Shown one piece after another: positions 1 through 12,720 of a stretch of 64,000 bases of DNA. The stretch lies in contig SPDT01000005.1 of NCBI GenBank assembly GCA_008477525.1, forward strand, positions 2,046,001 to 2,110,000. The letters run 5' to 3'. The notes below the pieces were generated by a model. That model worked only from the letters and a program-made list of their open reading frames with translations, was not told the origin of the DNA and made no database searches. Numbering within the stretch: the first letter of the stretch is position 1; every line of letters begins with the position of its first letter. Source of the DNA: Hypomyces perniciosus. Its lineage: Eukaryota; Ascomycota; Sordariomycetes; Hypocreales; Hypocreaceae. The translations under genes and the position numbers were made by a program.

Positions 1-2282
1 ATCTCGCTGAGATTTCCAAGTCTCGCCGAGGGTACCACCGGAAATAGCATATTGAGAACTTGAAGATAACGGTTGAGCTCCACAACAGACGCGCAGGAGA
101 TTCACAAAGTCAATTGGCCGAACATGAGCGGACTGGAATGATGAATAAGCCAGCTCGCCTAGTCACTTGTGTGTCAGCATATTTCTCTCAGGCTCTGGCG
201 GAGAACTCACTCGGATTCCACTTCAAAAACACCCATCGAATTATATGACTAGATGTGCTCTGGCTAGCACTTGGAAGTCTGGCATTGCGAACGTGGTAGA
301 GATGAAACATCAAGGCAAGAGATGTATCACACAAGATGCCGGGGCCATTGACGTCTGCCGTTGTCACTATGCCATTTACGTCCTCTGATATAGTATGGTA
401 CGGCAAGATATCCGCCTCGATAATGCTGTGAAGTAAAAGACACGCCGCGCCACTCGTTGTTGGGAGACTGACTGACCTAGCAGCCAGGTGCCATATTTGC
501 CGCCAGGTATCTTGTTGGCGATGACAGACATCAGACCACAATGCGCAACTGCAGATGTTAGCGTATGTTGCATAATGAGAAGCGATTCAGATGTTACCTC
601 GCACAGGCGATGAGTGCCCAAGATGCTGTAATCGCATTCTTGTCCGCAGCGAATGGGACTAGGTCCACGAGGAGTTCCCCAATTTCATCAGCCCCTAAGG
701 TATTGGTTGCCAATATGAAGGGCAATAACTGCAGAGCCGTCCTTAGAACACCTACATCCTTCGACTTCAACTTGAGCCTAATTGGGCTGGGGCCTTGGTA
801 AATCCGTCTCTTTTTACGGGGCTGCTCGCCTTTTGCTGTTTCATCCCCAACAGTAGGCTTCTTCGGCCGCATGAGAATTGCTTCCAGGAGAGCGAGATTC
901 TGGACTATCACCCAATGGCCTTCCCCTGAAACATTATGAGGACGAAGTCCAAATAAACCGATGTGCATAGAATCTTTGGGCAACTTTGACGTCGTGAAAG
1001 TAACATCACCAATCTGTAATCGAAAGGCCTCGCTGCGCTTTGAGTACTCCTGCCATAGTGGTTCAATAAGTCCCTCTAAATCACTGCGTACATCAGTGTC
1101 CCAAAGATTCACTGCAAGATGTTCGAGGTGTAAATGCATGAGAAATATACTCCTCGATATCTCGTTTCTCAGTCCTTTGATGAGCTCGTCTTGGGAGACC
1201 TTCTCGGCACGCCACCAGTAGCTCATAAGCGGCAGCAGATCTCTTGCCAGCATACTAGAGCCACTTAGGTCATCAGCTTCCGTAGCGGTAAATATGGCAT
1301 TGACGATTGAGAAACAGAGCGTCTGCATAGAGCCGAGACTGAGGTGCTTGATTCTCAAGATTCTTAATGCCAGGCTGGTAATGTCACTCATACGTCGTAG
1401 GATTGGGGTATTGGCTGCCGAGACTAAGTGCAGCAAGCCCTCCAGAGCGTCTTTCAAAGGACCACCTTCGCCTTGACCAGAACGCCTCTGCGCTTGGGCC
1501 TGCAGTGAGGAATTTGACCTGGCTATAGATCGCGTTGAGGAGCTAGTCGGTGCTGGAGATGACCTAGAAGGCAATATAGTCGAGTTTGCCTCATTGGGAA
1601 GAATATGCAGTGCAATATCGAGAAAGAAGTCGACACACATTTCCCATGGCCCGCCATCCTTTCGGCAAAGCAGTTCAACATTTGGCTGTCGCGATAGCAC
1701 TTCTGTCAGAGCTTTGACATAGTCCTGAAGCAACGGTGGCACGAAATCTTCATCTGGGCCAGGTAGGACTTGGGTGATGTGGTCTATGACGGCAAGTAAT
1801 GTTTTACGTCCGATTTTGGAAACTCCGCGGCTGGCTGCCATTCTCACGGCTGCTGCACATTTTGAAAGTCGCGACGCGGCAGCATTCGAAGTCGTCTGTG
1901 ACTTCTTCTTGTCATAGAACACGGGCTTCTCTCGAAGCACAAAGCTGAATATGGCCTCAAATATTTCGTGATAGCCCTTGTCTCCAAGATCGGAACTACT
2001 CGGTGTCAGGGCAACCCACGGTGTTAGATATTCTGGACAATACATACAGGTTGGCAGATCTGTTTCGGGGATTCAAGAGATGAGCCAAATCTGAGTGCTG
2101 GTTAATATTTTATCGGTTGATGTGGCAATTTGGGGCACAGCTTACCATCCACGGCTTTCTCACGATCTTTAAGGGAGGCAGATTTGACTTCACCTGTGAA
2201 TGATTAATGACAAACCCCTGAAGGAATAGGGATAGGACGTACTGGCCAGGTTCATGACCGTAAACTTATGGGACGACGCCAT
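1..2282 (-). CDS. TEL1: TEL1/ATM-type checkpoint kinase, N-terminal part (partial at left edge)
   Basis: This is the N-terminal part of a Tel1/ATM PI3K-like kinase, which responds to DNA double-strand breaks and maintains telomeres in the nucleus. The model is complement(1..158, 211..548, 598..1995, 2048..2090, 2146..2193, 2243..2282), and phases agree at all five introns (49-55 bp). The second exon encodes LKDREKAVD, which fits the TAN motif expected at the N-terminus of Tel1/ATM, followed by LNPRNRSANL and then GYHEIFEAIF in the fourth exon. About 675 residues of helical-repeat sequence are present; the FAT and kinase domains lie beyond the window. The ATG at 2282 was chosen because it is the only start that keeps the TAN motif. 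An ORF search alone would begin at 2045 and lose it. The gene shares a 658 bp divergent intergenic region with NUP192. Confidence 0.85.
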
Positions 2283-2940
2283 TTTAATTGACTAGAGACT
2301 TGTATCTCAGAATTTATTATTCTTGTAATTGTAGAGGCTCCGTTGTGAATCTCAGCTGTGTTTGTCGTGATGAAGCCTCCTCTAAGTCGACATCAAACTG
2401 TAGACAGGTTATTAGGGCGGAGAGCGGCGAAATCAGGGCAATGCCTATTGTCGAATATTCCATTTTATGAATTAGAAATCAAAAATTTGGGTAATCGGCT
2501 CCTTTTTCCATTATAAAAGCATTCAGAACTCGCGGACAAAAGCTCCCGATTACTCGTTGCCTCACAGCACACCTAGGCTCCAGTATTATCCATGTAAACA
2601 ACAGCTGAGCTTCCAGAGCAGTACAAGGTCTCCCTCCGTAAAGCCGGCAGAATTCTCACCGCCTGGGGAGCCCGTTGATGTCGGCGCGCAACATCTGCGA
2701 TTCCGGCGATTCTGGCCAATGACGGCCCGCGCTGTCGCCCAGAACGACAAGGGTGCGTGCAACAAGGCTGCAGAATCTCAAATTCGCTGCTGCTACTATC
2801 ATCCACAAGCTGTAGCCAAACCCAGACATTTAGCCGCCTTGTTACAGTCTGGTGTTGACTTGGGCCTCTCTCATCACTGGGTGGCTTTTATTGTCGCGCC
2901 GTACGATAATTCCAATATGCGATAGCCGTCGATTGCCAAA
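2283..2940. promoter_or_regulatory. Divergent TEL1/NUP192 intergenic region
   Basis: This 658 bp stretch separates the divergent starts of TEL1 (2282) and NUP192 (2941), so it must hold both promoters. No convincing TATA box or gene is visible. The short ORFs inside lack any family signature. Confidence 0.6.
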
Positions 2941-5900
2941 ATGGCTGAGATCCCGACATTAGAAGCTCTCCAAGCTCTCCACCGCGAGCTCGTGGCGTTG
3001 AGCAACAGCAGCGATGGCAGCTCTGACTACTTGAACAACGAGCTGGTTTTTCAGATCTTTGAGAAGGAACTGGGGAGATTATGGGAACGCCCCAAGAAGA
3101 ATGAAAAGAGTCGCAATGCGGTCAAGACGGGTATGGATATTGTCGACTGACCAATTGAGGCGATGGCAGCTCACAAGTCACAGGCAAGGTGTCCTTGGAC
3201 GGACAGACATATTCCGTCAACGAGAAATTCCAACTAGATATACTTACGCTGTCCGACGAAATCGACATTGATGAGGTAGAGGCCGCAAGATACCTCCTCG
3301 AGTCACAAGATGACCCTTCCGTCCTCGGTCGATCGCTCCTCGAGTGCGCCCTGATTCGATTTCACCAGCAACGAAAGTATGCCTTGGATTCTTTACGACT
3401 GTTCTTGGAACTGACCAATATGGACTATGACGAAGAACCTGCTGCGTTGGAAGTTGTCAAGATGTATGTTGAAACGCGTCTCCTCCAAAAAGGCCCTGGC
3501 GGGACAAAACGCCTTGCCCCACGGTGCTTGTATGCCATGGCAGAAATCAAGATATGGCTGCAAAGAGTAGCAGAGAAAATCACAGCGGCGCGAACCTTGG
3601 GCAATATGTTGCAGGACGAGATGCCCGAAGAGATGGAAGCGGTTGAGTTTTCTCGCGTCAGTTTGATACAACAGCATGAAGCTCTTGGTGTCATCTTATG
3701 CCGAAGTATTGAGAAGAGGCAAGTGGAAACATCGGATTTCGCGGAATTCATCTCGTTTTTGAAAAAGGCCGATAGATATGACACCTTGTTAGGTCAGTAC
3801 TGCTCATATATATACTGCGGTGGGGTTGCTAACACGATTCTCAAGTCCATCTCGTTCCGGCCATTGGCGCTTACATGTCTGTGTTTGCATCGTCAGAAGG
3901 AGGCTACGATCTCAGGCAAGGTCGAGAATTGAATGCAAAACTCTTTCCCCCTTCGGATGATTCAACCTGGCCACTCCCATATCTGCACGCTACAGTCCGT
4001 GCATGGTGGCTCACAGAATACAGCGGGTGGTATCTGGATGACCCTCCAGAATCAGCAATACCGCCGGGCACTGATCTCGATCAAGGTATGTATTCGTGAC
4101 AAATTCAAATTCAAGATACACTACTGACTTAGTGCAGAGGATCGTCAAAGATCCAAGCAATTCCTGGACTCTTTGAAAGATGGCGCATTCGACTTTATTC
4201 TCTCAGTGGCTGGAGACGTGACGTCGCCAGACTGGCATGACTCTGTCCGAGTTGGCATGCGCAAGTGGCTGCAGAGGAAGTCTTCGCCTCTGGTCGCGGA
4301 GCCAATTCAGTTCTCCAATTTCTTCCAGTCGTGTCTAATGTCACAACTGGAGGTCTTTGTTGACGCGTTCATCACAAATTTACCTGATGTCCTCCGGAAA
4401 CTTCGAGTGGAAGAAGATGAGCAACGCCAACTCAGCCAGACACACGAACAAGATCTGGATTTGGAGCGGTTCTTGCTCATCATTGCTTACGCTTATGAGG
4501 GACGACCCGAGGCTGCCGCAAACTTCTGGCAGGATCCAGATAGCAACCTTGCTGGCTTCATGCATTGGGCGTCTCGGAGAGCCTCGACACCGCTGGTTGC
4601 AGCCTTTTGCGAAATGCTCCAGGCCATCTCCGTGAATGACGAATGCGCTACTGCAGCACACGAGTTCCTCCTTGATGAAGGCCATCATTCTTCAGGAAAG
4701 ATGAGGAGAACTCAATCGTTGACTTGGACTCAAATATTCAAGGAGCTTGACTTCTTCTCGGACAAGGTCAGGCAGAAGCCAACACCCACACAGTCTGTAA
4801 GGTATCGAGGTGGGAAGCCGACGAGCGATCTGGTGGAAACGGAGCCAGAGTCAGCGATGATGCTTGGGTGCTATCTTCGACTCATCACGAAGCTAGCTAG
4901 CGAGAGCGAGACCACGAGGCACTTTTTGCTCCAGAGCTCGGGGTACAATCTTGTTGACATGCTCTATGAGTTGGCTAGCAGTCCTATACCTTCTCAGCTG
5001 CGTGGTTCTGTCTTTCTAGCACTGAAATCTTTAGTGAGCAGAAAGACCCTGCAAGAGAGTCATACTATGTGGCGGTGTTTAGAGAACTGGATCTCTGGTG
5101 GATATGCTGGTGCGGCAACAGGTTCGCTAAGGTCTCCGCATCCTACACCACCAGTTTCCATGGACCGCATCCTAGACGAGATGAGCAGTGGTTTTGAGGA
5201 TCCTGAATCCTTCATAAAGTTGCTACTTGAATTGGTTACCCCTTCGGGCGATAGCAGCCCGCTGAATGACGGCCTGCCTTTCCCAGAGAACTTGGGGTCA
5301 AGTTCCCGAGCCCCAGGAATTGAAGTTTATGTGGACTTTGTCATTGGTCTTGTCTTCGCGTCAAAGATACAAGATCTCCAAGATGTTCACCAGATTCGGG
5401 TGTTGAGACTAAGCTGCCTGGAGTTTATCCTCACATGTTTAACTACTTTTAACGAAGATCTTTTGGTCTTCGCAAACGAAACCAATATTGCTATCGACTC
5501 CGTCGTCGCGACGACTGACCTTGCAACATATGTCAGGATGCATCCTTTCGCCAGGGTAATGGAGTGGATGTTCAATGACAAGGTGATGACGGCGCTTTTC
5601 AACACCATCCACCAAAAGTCCATCGATGTTGGAAACGCGACCGCTGATTCACCACTTATTCTGGGAATTTTGCGTGCAGTGGAGGTCATCTCAAAGGTTC
5701 TTGATCTGGAAACCACTTATCTTGACCTTGTTAGACCCCTCATCAAGCTCCAATCTGGTCCGCGGCAGCAACCAGTCGCGAACGCTGCCTATGCCTCATT
5801 CCAAGATGGACTGGTGACCAGATTGAGTTTAGTCGTGGATATAGGCAAGTATTGTAGCCTCGGCCATCCGGACCTCACCTTGGCCTGCCTCAAACTCTTG

Positions 5901-8244
5901 GAAAAGATGTCGTCATCATCCAAAATCACGGCTGCTTGGTCTGGATCTGGCCGTCATGCACATAGGAACAAGGCTATTGTTGCCATGGAGGCAAACGGCG
6001 AGCATGAAGGCATCTCCCGGGCCTTCATTTCTGAAGTTATGGCTCCCCTTGAGACAATCAGTGGAGCGGACTCCCCTATCTATATAACAAAGATATACAT
6101 TCTGGACTTTTTGTATCAATGTCTACGAATGTCGCCTAAAGAGCCAAGCATTGCCCATTTACTTCTTGGGTTTAAGTGCGGCTTGGATTCTCTCTCAGTC
6201 GAAGCCAGTGGAGCATTTGCGTCACGGACCTCGTTGTTTCATAGCATTCTGGGCTTGTTACTGGAATCGCCATCCAGTGATGCCCTGGGGATGAGGCAGT
6301 GGTTGGTTGCCTTGAAGTCACGGGTGATGCGCATATTAAACATTCTCTGGGGTTCGCCACTGTCGTCGTCGATTGTCATCCAGGAGCTGCGTGAAAACGA
6401 GCTCCTCTTCCACCTTTTGGTCCGTGAAACTGTCATTCAGCCTGATTTACCATGGGAAGGCCAAAACGTTGGAAACGTGCATTTCCCAGTTACCGATGGA
6501 GCCGTAACATTGGTTGAGTTTCTAACTCTGCGAAGCATGAGCTTGGAATACATCGCCATGGAACTATGCATGATAGCGCAGGGTCGCATGCCTAGTGTGA
6601 AGAGGCGCATATTCGATGCTCTCAACGGTCAGATTGTTGGAGAGGGCAATGAGCAAATCCAAACCCCCACGGTTTTTGATTTATTCGACTTCTTACTTCC
6701 TGATGGGTTCTGGGAAATACCCCCTCCCCCAATTCAATACTACAAGGATTTAGACCTCTCAGTATGTTTGGAGAGTGACGCAGATTCAAATCAAATTTAC
6801 AATCTCGATCGCGTCAAAGAGGTTCTCCTTCTAAAGAGAGGCGAGGCACAGGGTCAAGGGGCTATCATCGCTGCCCAGGATCTGGCAGTCATTGAGAAGG
6901 AGGAGCTTATGATCATGGAATATCTCATTTCCTGCGATAGACAAAAGCAAATTGCGTCGCAATGCCTCAAAGTACTGAGATCCTGGATCAAGTTGTTGCT
7001 TGTCATGGTTGAATCAAGCGACTTTAAGGGCACAGCCCAGACTTCGTTCTTCTTGCAAGCCCTTCAAGCGATACTACCAAGCCTTGAGGTTTTTGCATCA
7101 GACCGACCAAATGAAGCGCTGGAGCTGGCCAAATTAGCTAGAGTCCTGATCTTCAAACTCGACCTGACAACTCCTGATACGGAAGACAAGCAAAGCCGAG
7201 CCATTGGGAATTTGGTCAGTGACAAGCTGTATCAACTCTTCCAGACCTGCCTCCAGGCAAGCGGAAAGTGGGCTGGCACTCCTGAATTGAGAGCCATCTA
7301 CTACGAGATTTGCTACAGGTATCTCACAGGCATGTCGGAAGAGCAGGGGCCATTGACTGCCAGCCGGCCCAAGACTTTCAAGACAGTCCAGGTATATGGT
7401 GAGAGACTCATCAACGTCATCTGTGACGACGCCTACTGTGGCGAGCCCACCTGCCAGACCGCAGCCCTTATTCTCCTCGGCGCTTTGGTACACATGGACA
7501 GCCAGGAGGGAGAGAGTTATGTTGTAGAGACGCTTAACAAGTTGAACTTTGTCAGCATACTCGTCGACTCCCTCCGGAACATCATGCAGGAATGGCATGA
7601 TGTCTTTACCTCAGGTATGACCCATCTTTTGACCGTCATGTTATCCATCCACCATCTTTGACTAACTCTTGGGCTTCACAGGTCAAACCGATCAGCAAAA
7701 CTACCAAAACGCCCGCCTCGCCATCATCCTGCAACTCGCACAGTCCCGCACCGGTGCTAAATACATTCTCCACGCCAACATCTTCCGCGCCATCGAGCAC
7801 TCCGGCCTCTTCGCTGCAGACCCTGAACTGCAAGTCGACTCTGCGAACCCGCGCGCCCTGGAGCAGCACTACGACCTCCTGGCCAAGGTCGTACGCATCA
7901 TCGGCGCTGCGATCCTGAGTCGTGGCAGTCATAACGTTACCCAGGGACGCAAGTTCCTCACGGATCATCGCATGCTCGTGACGCATACGCTGAAGCGCAG
8001 CGCGGGTATTGGCAGTGGGAATACGGATCAGGCGTTGGAGGAGAGGGTGGAAGAGCTGGCGGATGCGCTCGTGGTTGTCATTACTGCGACGGGTTTCTTG
8101 GAGGTAAGCATTGATTGCCCTTTCCAACCTCCCATTCAACACGAATTAACCCTTATTACTGTCAACGTATACTGACCACGAGAACAGTTTGAGAGCGACG
8201 TCCTACCAGAACCGAAACAGCAAAATCACGTCTTATTCCACTGA
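2941..8244 (+). CDS. NUP192: Nucleoporin NUP192 (inner-ring scaffold)
   Basis: This encodes Nup192 (NUP205 in animals), a very large alpha-solenoid of the nuclear pore inner ring that is known to bind Nic96 and linker nucleoporins. The model is join(2941..3130, 3184..3792, 3846..4085, 4138..7614, 7682..8103, 8188..8244), in phase at all five introns (52-84 bp) and giving about 1664 residues, close to known fungal family members. Recognisable Nup192 stretches are the N-terminal ELVFQIFEKELGRLWERP, the internal GWYLDDPPESAIPPGTDLDQ, and DHRMLVTHTLKRSAGIG near the C-terminus. It has no signal peptide or membrane segment. The last intron contains an in-frame TGA, so its retention would replace the final 18 residues. 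It is divergent from TEL1. Confidence 0.95.
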
Positions 8245-9014
8245 AACTGGGGCCACGGGGGGAGACACAGAATAGGTGTTGACTAGAGATTTATTTGTCC
8301 ATGTAATGTAGCCGGGGAGACGCATTAGAAGAAAGAAGAGATATCCGTGGCATTAATTGCAGGTACTTGAAAGCGGCGTTGGATGGAAAGGCCAAAGTTT
8401 TCGTGCGACAGTAGGAGTGGGAGAGAGTGTGTGTGGAGGGAAGAAGAGAACGACGAAAGGGGGAGGGCGAGAGTATACCGTCTGGAAAAAATATACCTGA
8501 AATTTCTTGGCATCATCACTTGACATTGTATCATTTTCATTTCATAGACACGGCTAGTCAATCAGTTACAGCAGTTTCACTCGCTCACTGCTGCGAAATT
8601 ATGGCTTTGTCTATTGAAGTGAGTACGGACGTGGTATGCATTCCTATTTTTCAAGTCTGGAGTGCGCCAGTCCCTTCACGTTCTGTACAAGAGGCTCGCG
8701 AGATGGTCTCTATGACGCCGCTTTCATGGTGTTCTGAGTGAGGGTTCATTAAAAGGGGGACCCAGTGCAGGCGGGCGACCAGTGTTGGATATCGTGATGG
8801 TGTGTTTTTCTTGACAGGGGGAGAGGTAGTACACAGGCAGCTGGTTAATGCACCTTTTTGGGGGAGTCGGTCATCCAGCTTGCTGCCTAAGTGGCGGTGC
8901 CTTCATGGATAATTCGTGACTATTATAGTTCGTTTCTTGCATCCTCCGGAGACCTCTCCGCGGATAAATGGGTATCTTAGTTCGTGATCTTGGTGGTAAA
9001 AAAGAGTGTTGGTT
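8245..9014. other. Convergent intergenic region, NUP192 / RING gene
   Basis: This 770 bp stretch lies between the 3' ends of two convergent genes. It has purine-rich tracts around 8415-8475 but no gene or repeat that I can support. It should hold both 3' UTRs. Confidence 0.5.
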
Positions 9015-10562
9015 TCATGTCAGGGAATCGGCTTTCCGTTTGCCCTTTCGAGTTGCCGTCATCAACTTGAGTTCCAGGTGCCAGAATCCCTTCGTCTTGG
9101 AGGTGTAAGCAGCACGAGGCTTCATGTCGATCTTATTTCGACACATGGGGCATTTGCCCCTCGTAGCCTCAACATTGAGCGAAGAGTGGAGACACTGAGC
9201 ACAATACATGTGACCTGATGGAGAGCATGTTAGCAAACTATGGGATGATGGATGATATAGAGACGGAATAGATTTGCGAGACATACCACAATGCGTGATG
9301 GTCAAGTTTGTTACATCATCCATGCAAATGACGCACTGAAAGGCAGCGAGCTTGGTCCTGTTGTCCACCTCTGGCTTCTTGAGTTCTTCTGGCACCTCGG
9401 TGGCCTCAGTCAAGTCAATTGTGGCGTAATCCTCCAGCTTCGAGTCCACGCCTGTACCCGGTCTGGGCGGGCTCTCCCCGAAAAGATCATCATCTGGGTT
9501 TAGGGCGGTAGTCGTACCAGCAGCAGACTGGCGTGAAGCAGGGCGAAGTTCCGCGCCGGGCGTTGTTCTTCGCCGTTTATTAGATATCAACCCTTGGTGG
9601 CCAGCCGGGGAAGCCGGGTCGGCGCGGCTGCGAGCAGAGGGCATGGCGTCGGAAAAAGACGTATCGGGAGTTTGGGTGAAGAGACTCTCGTTGAAGATAT
9701 CGTTGGTGAGATATGTGTGCTGTGAATCGCCTCCACTGGAGTTTGTGAGTTGTGTGGTGGATCGTGAAGGGGGAGAGAATATGCTTGGGTTCGAGAAGAA
9801 GGGATCGTCGGGAACGCGGTGTGATAGTGACGATGCAGCACTTTGGCGGAGAGTTGTGGTGCCTGGCACTGGAGGCAAGGCCGAAGCTGATGCTGGGGCT
9901 GATGTTGCAGCCTGGAGGCTCGGGAGCTGGTGAAGGGTTGGCACCTGGCCTGCGTGGGAAGCTGGTCGGACCGGCGACGGCTGGTTTATGGTAAACGGCG
10001 GGTAGGTAGAGGGCGATGAAGCGTTTAGGAAAGCAGCCACCAGTTCATCCTCGTCCTCGTCGAGGAAGTCGGAATCTGGCACGACCAGGTCGTCGTCGTT
10101 GACGCTGCTGACCTCTTCCCAGTTATAGAAGTTGTTCATCCAAGCGTCATGCCAGGCCGAGGGCGACAGAGGGTGTCGGGAGGGCGTGGAGAGGTCGCTG
10201 TTGCCAGGTGCCGAGGCGTTGCTGTTTCTCGACAACGTCGACTCCCACGTCACTACGGAGGAGGACTGAGAGTGGTATCGGGGCGACGAGGACCGGCCAG
10301 GTGGCGACGGGCCTTCTGGGGGCAATGGCGGGAGGATCGGCCGGTTGTTGGTGCTGTTTAGTCGCCCTAGGCCTAGCAAGCTGCCGATGCCGCTACCGAA
10401 GCCACTGTTGCTGTTGCTGCCGGCAGCATTCGGGTCTCTAGCCCTGCCTTCGATATTTCTCAGCGGCGAAGGCGACAGCGATAGCGATGCCTGCGAGTGC
10501 GAGGAGGACGCCGGCGACAAGTTGCTCGTTTGGTGCTGAAAGAGGCCGCGCCGCGATGCCAT
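9015..10562 (-). CDS. RING-finger E3 ubiquitin ligase, SLX8-like (putative SUMO-targeted)
   Basis: This is a 491-residue protein with a long low-complexity Ser/Pro-rich N-terminus and a C3HC4 RING at about residues 408-447 (CVICMDD..THCGHMYCAQCLHS..KCPMCR). Just upstream, near residue 381, is ATIDLTE, which resembles a SUMO-interacting motif; a second acidic/hydrophobic patch (DDDLVVPDSD) lies earlier. A C-terminal RING preceded by SIMs is the layout of fungal Slx8-type SUMO-targeted ligases, which act on sumoylated nuclear proteins in DNA repair. The model is complement(9015..9214, 9287..10562). The single 72 bp intron falls inside the RING, is divisible by three and has no stop. The start is the ATG at 10562 in a good context (CACAATGGC); in-frame sequence continues upstream but without an ATG. 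It could be another nuclear RING ligase. Confidence 0.7.
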   Translation of the reverse strand: MASRRGLFQHQTSNLSPASSSHSQASLSLSPSPLRNIEGRARDPNAAGSNSNSGFGSGIGSLLGLGRLNSTNNRPILPPLPPEGPSPPGRSSSPRYHSQSSSVVTWESTLSRNSNASAPGNSDLSTPSRHPLSPSAWHDAWMNNFYNWEEVSSVNDDDLVVPDSDFLDEDEDELVAAFLNASSPSTYPPFTINQPSPVRPASHAGQVPTLHQLPSLQAATSAPASASALPPVPGTTTLRQSAASSLSHRVPDDPFFSNPSIFSPPSRSTTQLTNSSGGDSQHTYLTNDIFNESLFTQTPDTSFSDAMPSARSRADPASPAGHQGLISNKRRRTTPGAELRPASRQSAAGTTTALNPDDDLFGESPPRPGTGVDSKLEDYATIDLTEATEVPEELKKPEVDNRTKLAAFQCVICMDDVTNLTITHCGMSRKSIPSLYHPSSHSLLTCSPSGHMYCAQCLHSSLNVEATRGKCPMCRNKIDMKPRAAYTSKTKGFWHLELKLMTATRKGKRKADSLT

Positions 10563-11073
10563 TGTGTGGATGACGGAGGAGGGGTCGGGTTCAGGTCGGT
10601 TGATTTTTGGGACCAAAAGCCCACGCGCTAATGGTAATGGCTCATAAGCAAAAGGGAAGACGCGGTGCGGCTACTATATATTAATGAACGAAAGAGAGTA
10701 GAAGGGAGAGTGGCATCCATTTGGAAAGAGAGGGAGAGGGAGAGTTGGTTTGTTGGAAGCTGAGTTTTGGTACATACATATTACGAGACAGCCCACTGGC
10801 ACTCACTGTCGCCACATGTCGCTTATTTGCTGCCCTCAGTTCTGTCTGTGTCAGCAGAAGTACTCTGTACTCTGTGCATTATTCATTCGCCCTTCAATTA
10901 CCCGCCTCTGTGATCCGATTTGCCCATTACCTCAATATCGAGACATCAAGTACTTCGTACAAGCATCAATATCCTCCGCCAGACACTGCCGACAAGGCTT
11001 CACTAGAGTCCACTCCAGTCTGCCCAGTCTGCTATATAATGTGTCAATCTTCAGATGAGATTCTCTCCCTACT
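10563..11073. other. Intergenic region, RING gene promoter / DUF7924 gene 3' side
   Basis: This 511 bp stretch holds the RING gene promoter and the 3' flank of the next minus-strand gene. Apart from the TATA-like site and the purine-rich tract, no feature is visible. Confidence 0.5.
10671..10686 (-). promoter_or_regulatory. TATA-like element upstream of the RING gene
   Basis: On the minus strand this reads TAATATATAG, about 110 bp before the ATG at 10562. It is next to a CT-rich tract (GA-rich on the plus strand at 10719-10746), a common fungal promoter feature. Placement is suggestive only. Confidence 0.35.
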
Positions 11074-12720
11074 CTACTTAATCTCCTTCCACTGCTCCAG
11101 TAAATAGCAAAGGGCGCTCTGAAACTGCTTGAACCGTCTCTCCCTCCCCCATTCGACAATGTTCCACACAAACTTCTGGAACTGCTCGAAATCGCTCTGC
11201 CTCTGCAACAAGAAGCTCTCGACCTTCTGCATCCGAAACAGCTCCCCATCCTTCCAGGTAATGTAAAGTCTTGCTTCCGTGCCATTCATTGCAATGCTGA
11301 AACAAGCACTGTCAATCTGCAGCTGCCGCGTGTCCCTGAACTGTCTCAGCTGGTCGTTGACTTGCTCTGCCACGTTGACGCAAGCCGCTGAGCCGCCTAG
11401 GCATTTGTTCGTGGAATGCCATAGACTCCCACAGTCAGACGCTCCGTCAGCTGTGACCTCGATGAGGAAGTAAAGGCAGACTAGGTTCTGCGTGTTGACA
11501 GTCAGTGCCCCTTCGGTTGAGCACAAGACTGACAACTCATCCGCGGAGAACGTCCCCGTGAGGTACCTCAAATCGTAACCGTACAGCATATCCGGCTTGG
11601 GGACGCTGACTTCATGCACTGATCCTGTATAGGGGACTGTGAAACTGAAAATTTCTTGTGCATCGCTCCGCTTCATAGTGCCGCTCAGGAGAGTATATGG
11701 GAAGACGTGGCTGCCGAAGTAGTTCACCACGTCGGACTTTGCGACGCCCATTTCCAGAACCATCAAGTTGGGGTCTGGTGTCATCTGCCATGGGAAGAGA
11801 TCGCGGTCTTTGCGTATCATGTTGACCAAGGCGGTTATATGCTCCGGGAAGGGCTCATTCGGAAGGCGTAGGAATATCCCGTTCGAAGCAAAATTCATGT
11901 CCCTGTATAAATGCCCTGTGTCGGGCGGGTCAGATGACGCTTCAGAGCCCGAATCAGAGTAAGACCAAGACATTGTCGTTGAATCGTTATCGCCAATATT
12001 AATATCCGACATCTCTGTCGATGGTGAGCGTGGCACAGGCAGCACAGGCAGCACAGGCAGCACAGACTCAAGATTCGGCGGCGCGGTTCTCCTCAATAGT
12101 CCTGGCGGAGCGTCTATGACAGTATTAGCGTTCCTCGGAATCTTCATCGAGCTATCAGAGTGGCAGTTTCTTCGTCTATACACTCTTGTCGGCAGAGGAG
12201 TGTCGTTCATCCAAGTTAACACCTTTTTGTTGCTGTCTGGTGTGTCATCGCGCGTGATATCTGGAGTGTGTGTCTTGTTGTAATCAAGGTTGCCGAATTC
12301 ATAGAGGTTCTTCAGGCGTTGTGATCTCCAGAATCGAGGTTTTGGATGATGGATAATAATCTGTTGGGCATGGTTAGCCAGCTAGTAGTTATATGAAGAG
12401 TCTGAGTGACAGAGGAAGCATCGCACATTTTCTCCTGATTCTGATTCCACTGAAGCAGCGTATCCTGCGTCTTCCTGTTCAGTGCGCCTGATCTTCGCTA
12501 CCGGAAGCCAATCGTCAATGACTGAGTCAATATGGCGTTTCTTGGGGCTATTGTAAGCCCTTTCGGCCTGCGGGTGTTTAAGAGTCTGCTGTATCATGTC
12601 CGATGATGGCTGAAATGTCAGTGACTCAACTGTGCTTTCTTCAGTATCGGCCATTTTGTCACAAAAGTTAATTCGACGGATTTCATTCACTATCCAGCTT
12701 AGAAATCCCAAGATGGTCAT
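11074..12720 (-). CDS. DUF7924-type fungal protein of unknown function
   Basis: The model is complement(11074..12360, 12427..12720), about 526 residues, with a 66 bp intron containing GCTAAC near its 3' end. The C-terminal half has the pattern I associate with the fungal DUF7924 family: PKPDMLYGYDL, then LYFLIEVTADG, a KCLGGSAACVNVAEQ segment, and FSIAMNGTEARLYITWK before a C-terminal helical tail. The function is unknown and I do not assign one. The N-terminal part is polar, with a tandem LPV repeat from a 9 bp DNA repeat at 12033-12065. The start could be 12720 or the later ATG at 12654; a TATA-like site 56-62 bp upstream of 12720 allows either. Such proteins are often multicopy in Sordariomycetes (family knowledge, not checked). 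Confidence 0.65.
12033..12065. repeat. 9 bp tandem repeat (GCACAGGCA, three copies plus a partial)
   Basis: Three exact copies of GCACAGGCA are followed by GCACAG. They lie within the DUF7924-type coding exon and encode a repeated Leu-Pro-Val tripeptide, so copy-number change would not shift the frame. Confidence 0.85.
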
